The notes under the pieces are model-generated. The model was not told the DNA's origin, did no database searches, and worked only from the letters and a program-made list of their open reading frames with translations. Positions 58,931 to 64,000 of a DNA stretch of 64,000 bases are shown here, piece after piece. Each line of letters opens with the position of its first letter. The stretch's first letter is position 1. The stretch lies in the NCBI RefSeq assembly GCF_017377395.1, contig NZ_CP061800.1:2232001-2296000 (forward strand), given 5' to 3'. Made by a program: the position numbers and the translations under genes. Origin of the DNA: Desulfonema magnum (GTDB taxonomy: Bacteria; Desulfobacterota; Desulfobacteria; Desulfobacterales; 4be13).

Positions 58931-60088
58931 ATGATTTCAAGCCGAGTAAAAGACATTACCTCTTTCATTGTCATGGATGTCCTTGAAAAAGCCCATGAAA
59001 TGGAACGCAACGGAGTCAGCATCATTCATCTGGAGGTGGGAGAACCTGATTTTGATATTCCCCTGTGTGTGAGAGAAGCCACATGCAAGGCGCTTGAAGA
59101 CGGTCATACCCATTATACCCACAGTCTGGGCATGATTGAACTGAGGGAAGCCATCTGCGAATATTATCTTAAGACGTACAATGTAATGACAGAACCGGAG
59201 CAGATCGTGATCGGTTCAGGAACCTCGCCGGTCATGTTCAGTTTGTTTTCAGTACTTCTGGAAAAAGGGGACCAGGTCATTATTTCAGATCCCCATTACG
59301 CGTGCTATCCCAATTTTATAAAATTCATGGACGCGGAACCGGTGACAGTGCCTGTCTATGAAGAAGACGGATTTCAGTACAGACCCGAAGCAATTAAAGA
59401 AAAAATTACAGAAAAAACAAAAGGTGTGTTCATTAATTCCCCGTCAAACCCTACTGGAAACCTTCTCTCGGAAAACCGGATGCGGGCCATTGCTGATCTT
59501 ACAGAACCGGGCAGGTCTTATGTTATTTCAGATGAAATTTATCACGGCCTGGTGTATGAGGGAAAAGAACATTCCATTCTGGAATTTACAGATAATGCCT
59601 TTGTACTCAACGGATTTTCAAAGCTTTACGCCATGACAGGACTCCGCCTGGGCTATCTCATTGCGCCCAGGGCGTTTATCCGGCCTATTCAGAAAATTCA
59701 GCAGAATTTTTTCATTTCTCCCAATTCAACAGTCCAGATCGCGGGGATTGCCGCGCTGAACAAAGCAGGGGAAGATGTCACGCGTATGAAGCAGACCTAT
59801 GATAAGCGGCGACAATACATGATCCGCCGCCTCAAAGAAATGGGCTTTGGAATTACCGTGGAACCCACAGGAGCGTTTTATGTTTTTGTAAACGCCAAAC
59901 ATATTTCCAATGATTCTTATAAGCTTTCTTTTGATATTCTGGAAAAAGCCCGCGTGGGCGTGACGCCTGGCATTGATTTCGGGAAAAACGGTGAGGGATA
60001 TCTTCGCTTTTCTTACGCAAACTCCCTGGAAAACATTGCAGAAGGAATGAATCGCTTAGAGCAGTATCTGAAAAATATTCAGGCATAA
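58931..60088 (+). CDS. PLP-dependent aminotransferase (aspartate aminotransferase family)
   Basis: 385-residue class I/II aminotransferase of subgroup I-gamma type. IHLEVGEPDFDIP, THYTHSLGMIELREAI, the INSPSNPTGN motif, SDEIYHGLVYEG and the PLP lysine in NGFSKLYAMTGLRLGYL are present, ending with GRLRFSY-like GYLRFSYANS. It transfers an amino group between an amino acid and a 2-oxo acid; the substrate cannot be fixed from sequence. AAGGTAATAAA precedes the ATG. A nested hairpin repeat lies between it and engB. Confidence 0.88.
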   Translation: MISSRVKDITSFIVMDVLEKAHEMERNGVSIIHLEVGEPDFDIPLCVREATCKALEDGHTHYTHSLGMIELREAICEYYLKTYNVMTEPEQIVIGSGTSPVMFSLFSVLLEKGDQVIISDPHYACYPNFIKFMDAEPVTVPVYEEDGFQYRPEAIKEKITEKTKGVFINSPSNPTGNLLSENRMRAIADLTEPGRSYVISDEIYHGLVYEGKEHSILEFTDNAFVLNGFSKLYAMTGLRLGYLIAPRAFIRPIQKIQQNFFISPNSTVQIAGIAALNKAGEDVTRMKQTYDKRRQYMIRRLKEMGFGITVEPTGAFYVFVNAKHISNDSYKLSFDILEKARVGVTPGIDFGKNGEGYLRFSYANSLENIAEGMNRLEQYLKNIQA

Positions 60089-60119
60089 ATACAGACTTAT
60101 AAGAAAACATCTGTCGTTC

Positions 60120-60319
60120 AGGAGTGCCAAACTTACAGTTCGGCAATTTACAGCTGTAGGGTGGGTGGAGCGAAGCGGAACCCACCGGAAATTCTAAATG
60201 GTGGGTTCCGCTTCGCTCCACCCACCCTACAAAAATTGGAACCGCACAGGTCGCAATCGTTCCTGCACCCGGAAACCCGAAAACAAGGGGGGCTGCCAAA
60301 CTGTAAGTTTGGCACTCCG
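60120..60319. repeat. nested hairpins: GGTGGGT repeat inside a GGAGTGC palindrome
   Basis: The outer arms are GGAGTGCCAAACTTACAGTT at 60121 and AACTGTAAGTTTGGCACTCC at 60299-60318. The loop contains the GTAGGGTGGGTGGAGCGAAG hairpin (60156-60230). Lies downstream of the aminotransferase gene. Confidence 0.85.
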
Positions 60320-60465
60320 GACAATTTGTCTCATGGTTCGCGTAGGAATGCAGTACGGATGCTTCACGTCCGGCTGTGACGGATTTCCGGACGCGAAGCA
60401 TGTCCGAGCCATTCCGACACGAAGAATGGGAACAAGAATACGAGAATATTTTCATAATTTTTCCT

Positions 60466-60507
60466 GACACCTGACACTTAACACCTGACACTTAACACCT
60501 GACACCT
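60466..60507. repeat. heptanucleotide repeat, six units running into the engB start
   Basis: Units GACACCT, GACACTT, AACACCT, GACACTT, AACACCT, GACACCT end at the base immediately before ATG 60508. No Shine-Dalgarno sequence is possible in between. Confidence 0.95.
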
Positions 60508-61104
60508 ATGATTATAAAATCCGCTGAATTTATTAAAAGCGCTGTTGAAGCGTCCCAATATCCTCCCGGAGATTTTCCGGAAATCGCTTTTTCCGGTCGC
60601 TCCAATGTGGGCAAGTCTTCGCTGATCAACACACTTGTAAACCGAAAACGCCTGGTCAAGACAAGTTCCACGCCAGGGCGAACCCAACTTATTAATTTTT
60701 TTCTGATAAATGAAATGATTTCCTTTGTCGATCTTCCGGGATACGGATACGCAAAGGTTCCCATGTCTGTTAAAAAAAAATGGGGTACTATGATTGAAAC
60801 CTATCTTTCAACAAGAAGCGCGTTAAAAGGAGTGGTCCTGATCATGGACATACGCCGTACTCCCGGTTATGAGGAAATGAATTTCATTGACTGGCTTAAT
60901 CAGTTTAATATCTCAAATATTCTGGTATTAACAAAGACAGATAAGCTCTCTAAGACAAAACAGATAAAACAGCATCTTTCCATAGCAAAGACACTTTCCG
61001 TAGATAAAAATGACCTGATTTTGTTTTCCGCGAAAACACGACGGGGAAAAGATGTTGTATGGGATACGATTGAAGGTCTTTTCACTTCTCCGGCGATTCC
61101 CTGA
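60508..61104 (+). CDS. engB: ribosome-biogenesis GTP-binding protein EngB (YsxC/YihA)
   Basis: 198-residue GTPase needed for large-subunit ribosome assembly and usually essential. G1 GRSNVGKSSLINTL (about 30), switch region STPGRTQLINFF, G3 VDLPGYGYAKVP, G4 TKTDKL and G5 FSAKTRRG are all intact. Length is normal. ATG 60508 is directly preceded by a heptamer array with no Shine-Dalgarno, so translation must start by another route, or the repeats act as the leader. No other in-frame start fits the family N-terminus MIIKSAEFIKSA. Confidence 0.95.
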   Translation: MIIKSAEFIKSAVEASQYPPGDFPEIAFSGRSNVGKSSLINTLVNRKRLVKTSSTPGRTQLINFFLINEMISFVDLPGYGYAKVPMSVKKKWGTMIETYLSTRSALKGVVLIMDIRRTPGYEEMNFIDWLNQFNISNILVLTKTDKLSKTKQIKQHLSIAKTLSVDKNDLILFSAKTRRGKDVVWDTIEGLFTSPAIP

Positions 61105-61215
61105 TGAATTCACATGTGCTAATCTCATCGGCAGGGTGGGGTTCTGCCCCGCCAGTTTAAATCAGTCCGTTTTCCAATATCTTTAAAATTAAACAACCCT
61201 GAAACAGAGGTAACT

Positions 61216-62271
61216 ATGCTGGAACATAAAGTTATTGTTATTGGCTCCGGTCCTGGCGGATCAGCGTGTGCAAAGGTTTTAAAAGAAGAGGCAATTGACG
61301 TTCTTGTGGTTGAAAAAGCCAAACTTCCCCGACATAAAACATGCTCAGGTGTTCTTTTCGGACAGACTCAGGTACTGCTGAAAAAATATTTTGGCACGCT
61401 TCCTCCGAAAGAAGTCTGCTGCAAACCTGAAGTCATAAAGGCATCTGATATTTTGGAATGGCACAAGGACGGAAGCTTTTCCGGCTATGTATGGGAGTTG
61501 GCCAAAGATGGAGAGGAGTTTCCCCGGGCCTATCAAAATATTTGGAGAAACAAATTTGATCACTGGCTTTTAAAAGAATCAGGGGCCGATTACAGGGATA
61601 ATTGCCGATTCCGAGGCTATACGTCAGAGAATAACAAGATGAAAGTCGAAGTTTCCCTGCCTGACGGCGGAACAGAAGAACTGCTATGTTCCTATTTGGT
61701 CGGAGCAGATGGTTCCAATTCACGGGTAAGAACCCTGCTCGCGCCTGAGGGAGATGAACAAAGCAAAGAATGCGTTGCTTATTATGGTTATCATCGCTTT
61801 GAAGATCCGGGAGATTTAAAGGATGGTCACTGGTATGTGTTTATGGAACCGGATTTGGGAGATATCATCGCGTGTGTTCATCACAAAGATGATATGTTGG
61901 CGATGAGTGTCGGCGGTTTCAAGGGATGTGATCTTAAAAGATATATTAAAAATTTTGAACAGTTTTTGGCGGAAAAGTTTAACATTGTTTTTAAAGATAA
62001 GCAAAGAGAAGAGGGCTGCGTGTTGAAAATCGCTCCGCCTTATTTCGGAAGGGACAACGTGTTGCTTGTCGGAGATGCCGCGGGGCTGATGTATCTCAAC
62101 GGTGAAGGGATCAGCGCGGCCATAGATTCAGGATACCGGGCAGGCAGGGCCATTGCCGGAGGAATTAAGAATGGGAGCGATCCCGTGGCTTCATATACAG
62201 AAAACGTGGCGGACATTGTGACGCATATGCAGTTGTGTATGGAAAACCTGCATTTTGTAGTACCCAAATAA
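61216..62271 (+). CDS. geranylgeranyl reductase-family FAD-dependent oxidoreductase
   Basis: 351 residues. Dinucleotide-binding motif VIVIGSGPGGSACAKVL at residues 6-22, EKAKLPRHKTCSGVLF (the conserved Cys-Ser-Gly of the family), LVGADGSNSRVR near 165 and the C-terminal FAD motif VLLVGDAAGLMYLNGEGISAAIDSG near 285. The family reduces isoprenoid double bonds or hydroxylates aromatic substrates using a flavin. The substrate here is unknown. CAGAGGTAA lies before ATG 61216. It follows engB with a 110-base gap. Confidence 0.85.
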   Translation: MLEHKVIVIGSGPGGSACAKVLKEEAIDVLVVEKAKLPRHKTCSGVLFGQTQVLLKKYFGTLPPKEVCCKPEVIKASDILEWHKDGSFSGYVWELAKDGEEFPRAYQNIWRNKFDHWLLKESGADYRDNCRFRGYTSENNKMKVEVSLPDGGTEELLCSYLVGADGSNSRVRTLLAPEGDEQSKECVAYYGYHRFEDPGDLKDGHWYVFMEPDLGDIIACVHHKDDMLAMSVGGFKGCDLKRYIKNFEQFLAEKFNIVFKDKQREEGCVLKIAPPYFGRDNVLLVGDAAGLMYLNGEGISAAIDSGYRAGRAIAGGIKNGSDPVASYTENVADIVTHMQLCMENLHFVVPK

Positions 62272-62330
62272 ATATTGCAGGAGGCATGTCCGCGACAGGC
62301 GCATTTAAGAGTTTGGAGGACTGAACTGTC

Positions 62331-62417
62331 GGGGAGTGCTAAAATGAAAATTCAGCACCGCCTTATACCCGCGGACCTTTGGAAAAATGGTGCTGAAATT
62401 TCATTTCAGCACTCCTC
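62331..62417. repeat. GGAGTGC-type palindromic repeat
   Basis: GGGGAGTGCTAAAATGAAAA and ATTTCATTTCAGCACTCCTCCCC with a 30-base loop, after the flavoprotein gene. A possible terminator, but without a T-run. Confidence 0.8.
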
Positions 62418-62498
62418 CCCCGACTTCCTCCCCCGATTTATGAATCCGCCCATCCGCGACATGCCTCCCTTTAGCTTATCATATTATAAGGTGCTTTT

Positions 62499-63059
62499 AT
62501 GCCATCTCAGCCTGAGAATCTGTTATCTTCTGAGGAATATCTTGCCATTGAACGCAAAGCTGAATTTAAAAGTGAATATTTTGCAGGTGAAATGTTTGCT
62601 ATGGCAGGAGCGAGCAGACAGCATAACCTCATTGTGGCAAATATTATCAGAGTGCTTGGCAACCAGTTGCTGGAGCGTCCCTGTAATGTATATCCCAGTG
62701 ACATGCGGGTGAAAATAAATAAAATCGGCAAATATACATATCCTGATATTGCAGCAACATGCGGCCAGGAAATATTCGAAGACAGTGACACCTTACTTAA
62801 TCCGCTGATGATTATTGAAGTATTATCAGACACCACAGAAGCCTATGACCGGGGTAAAAAGTTTGAACACTATCAATATATCAAATCTCTTTCCGAGTAC
62901 ATTCTGATAACGCAAACGCCGTACCGGGTTGAACAATATGTAAAGCAACGTGACGGGATGTGGACCTATTTTGAGTTTCGAGATGCGCATGATATCGTGC
63001 AAATTGAAAGTATTGAATGCGAGTTTTCTCTTAAAGAAGTGTATGCTAAAATTGTATGA
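62499..63059 (+). CDS. Uma2-family endonuclease (DUF820)
   Basis: 186 residues. The family N-terminus LLSSEEYLAIERKAEFKSEY is followed by FAMAGASRQHNLIVANI and the PD-(D/E)XK-like core YTYPDIAATC...LMIIEVLSDTTEAYDRGKKFEHYQ (Asp near 87, Glu near 107). C-terminal KSLSEYILITQ is typical. Uma2 proteins are predicted restriction-like nucleases of unknown role, often multi-copy in filamentous and multicellular bacteria. A poor ribosome-binding site (AAGGTG) precedes ATG 62499. No obvious partner is adjacent. Confidence 0.88.
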   Translation: MPSQPENLLSSEEYLAIERKAEFKSEYFAGEMFAMAGASRQHNLIVANIIRVLGNQLLERPCNVYPSDMRVKINKIGKYTYPDIAATCGQEIFEDSDTLLNPLMIIEVLSDTTEAYDRGKKFEHYQYIKSLSEYILITQTPYRVEQYVKQRDGMWTYFEFRDAHDIVQIESIECEFSLKEVYAKIV

Positions 63060-63197
63060 GTGATTGAAACTGCCAGATGTCAGGAAAAATGCTGAAATGT
63101 TCATATTCCCCTTAAACCGCCAGGACATAGCTGTTAGCGAGAATGTGACGGCGGATAAAATTGACGAGTGATATTAAATTCAAAATACGGAGGAAAA

Positions 63198-63458
63198 ATG
63201 GCAAAGCTGGGCACCAAAAAAAAGCCTGCCATCGTGCGGGTTCAGACAGAGGAAAGAGGAGCGGAAATCGCGTCCATATGTGAGAAACACGGATGGCATT
63301 ACATCATCGGATTTGAGCCTGACAAACCCGAGGATACTTCGGATATTGACCGGCTTCTGAACCCTGTCACTCCCAAAAAGATTGAGAACAAAATCGGCCG
63401 TAATGATCCGTGTCCGTGCGGAAGCGGTAAGAAATATAAAAAATGCTGCGGAATCTGA
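63198..63458 (+). CDS. SEC-C metal-binding domain protein
   Basis: 86 residues. The N-terminal segment [36 protein letters not shown] matches a small conserved family. The C-terminus is a SEC-C motif [17 protein letters not shown] that binds zinc, as at the end of SecA. The frame opens at 63168, but GGAGG lies six bases before ATG 63198, which is the family start. Function is not known beyond likely zinc binding. Confidence 0.87.
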   Translation: MAKLGTKKKPAIVRVQTEERGAEIASICEKHGWHYIIGFEPDKPEDTSDIDRLLNPVTPKKIENKIGRNDPCPCGSGKKYKKCCGI

Positions 63459-63481
63459 ATACTGAGTCAGACAGATGAAGG

Positions 63482-63523
63482 CGTGCGAAAATTACATTTT
63501 TTCATAATTCCTCGCACGTTTTC
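63482..63523. terminator. possible hairpin terminator after the SEC-C gene
   Basis: GCGTGCGAAAATTA and TAATTCCTCGCACG form an imperfect stem followed by TTTTC, 24 bases after the stop codon. Could also be a member of the GCGAAAA hairpin family (26897). Confidence 0.4.
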
Positions 63524-63623
63524 AGTGTCAGAAAGCAGCTATACATATCTTATTAACATATTGAAAAAGATGACATTGAGTAATGTAAAAAACATAAATC
63601 AAGGCAATAAAGAAGGAAAAGCT

Positions 63624-64000
63624 GTGAAGAACAAAGAACAAATAGAAAGATCAAAACATTTGCTGGGTGAAGATACCGTGAATATGCTGTTCCAGGTCCA
63701 TGAGGATGCAATTTGGGTGCTGGAGGATTTGGGCGTCGGATGCAAGAATCCGGAAATACTGAAGCTTTTTGAGCGTTTTGAAGATGAAGGAGAAGCGATT
63801 GTTTTTGATGACCGGATATATATTACTTCCGATTTAGTTGAACGCTGCCTCAGGACCGTTCCGGGAACAGGGGATTTCTTCGTTCCCCGGAACAGCTTTT
63901 TCATCGGCGACGGGGCCTCATATATTTATGACGACATGGCAGGAAAAGGCGGGCTTTCCCCTTCTGCCGGACACGCAATTCGGATTGCCAAACTTGCCCA
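63624..64000 (+). CDS. trimethylamine methyltransferase (MttB)-family protein, partial
   Basis: About 125 N-terminal residues, open to the window edge. MLFQVHEDAIWVLEDLGVGCKNPEILKLFERF and DRIYITSDLVERCLRTVPG and then NSFFIGDGASYIYDD follow the MttB-family N-terminus (VHxxAxxILExxGV, D.RVxIPxxLVE). Members demethylate trimethylamine, glycine betaine or other methylamines, passing methyl groups to a corrinoid protein. Whether this one has pyrrolysine cannot be seen. GTG 63624 with AGAAGGA upstream is the likely start. A link with the betaine uptake and cobalamin genes in this window is plausible but only by pathway logic. Confidence 0.75.
   Translation, partial: MKNKEQIERSKHLLGEDTVNMLFQVHEDAIWVLEDLGVGCKNPEILKLFERFEDEGEAIVFDDRIYITSDLVERCLRTVPGTGDFFVPRNSFFIGDGASYIYDDMAGKGGLSPSAGHAIRIAKLA

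Noticed and set aside
62499..63059. Toxin-antitoxin or restriction system around the Uma2 gene
   Set aside because: No methyltransferase, antitoxin or specificity gene is adjacent.

Overview
The window looks like the chromosome of a Gram-negative, anaerobic, motile deltaproteobacterium, most likely a Desulfobacterales member of the Desulfonema or multicellular magnetotactic type. This is inferred from gene content and repeat style, not from a marker gene. The supporting signs are methyl-accepting chemotaxis proteins with an acidic ...IIP(L/F)DE..F(D/E)(E/D)F tail, a long KamA-family radical SAM protein, an MttB-family methyltransferase, a KdsD (LPS) gene, secreted caspase/legumain-like proteins with dockerins, and a very high load of small palindromic and tandem repeats. 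No rRNA, tRNA, CRISPR array or origin was recognised.

Layout. 1-7.5 kb: partial acetoacetyl-CoA synthetase, a frameshifted alpha/beta hydrolase, a K+ channel with RCK domains, a chemoreceptor, KdsD and a type II thioesterase. 7.5-9.1 kb: a 43-bp tandem array and decayed DNA with a dockerin remnant. 9.1-16 kb: cobalamin nucleotide-loop genes cobU, cobS and cobD, interrupted by a CheY/CheC/diguanylate cyclase operon, then a DUF4160 relic and KamA. 16.4-21.1 kb: an SbcD/YhaO-like nuclease and SbcC/YhaN-like ATPase pair. 22.4-29 kb: a second chemoreceptor and a heterodimeric ABC exporter whose two genes both carry in-frame heptanucleotide repeats. 29.1-31.4 kb: a duplicated Rpn-type PD-(D/E)XK gene with a ladder of C-terminal fragments. 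32.6-43.8 kb: secreted DUF1566 / C13-like peptidase / dockerin proteins, an inactive paralogue, LVIVD-repeat and cohesin proteins, and an AAA-PD-(D/E)XK gene. 44.2-45.4 kb: an intact IS630-family element. 45.7-52.9 kb: a broken OpuC-type osmolyte transporter, hemB, and an intact ProXWV-type glycine betaine transporter. 54-64 kb: a zinc-ribbon/RDD/TPR membrane protein opposite a zf-HC2 membrane protein, an aminotransferase, EngB, a geranylgeranyl-reductase-type flavoprotein, a Uma2-type nuclease, a SEC-C protein and the start of an MttB-family gene.

How it fits together. Three themes stand out. First, there is a possible extracellular cohesin-dockerin assembly whose cargo is a C13/caspase-like protease family, including one pseudo-protease. 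Second, there are at least five families of small inverted-repeat elements. One has six copies, three with perfect 8-bp target duplications, and others resemble non-autonomous relatives of the local IS630. Elements are nested in each other and have broken genes (a cohesin gene, an OpuC ATPase). Third, 7-bp tandem repeats abut start codons that lack a Shine-Dalgarno sequence, or lie in frame inside coding sequence. Coordinates, target duplications and palindromes were read by eye from the sequence. Family assignments rest on recognised motifs, and no database search was run.
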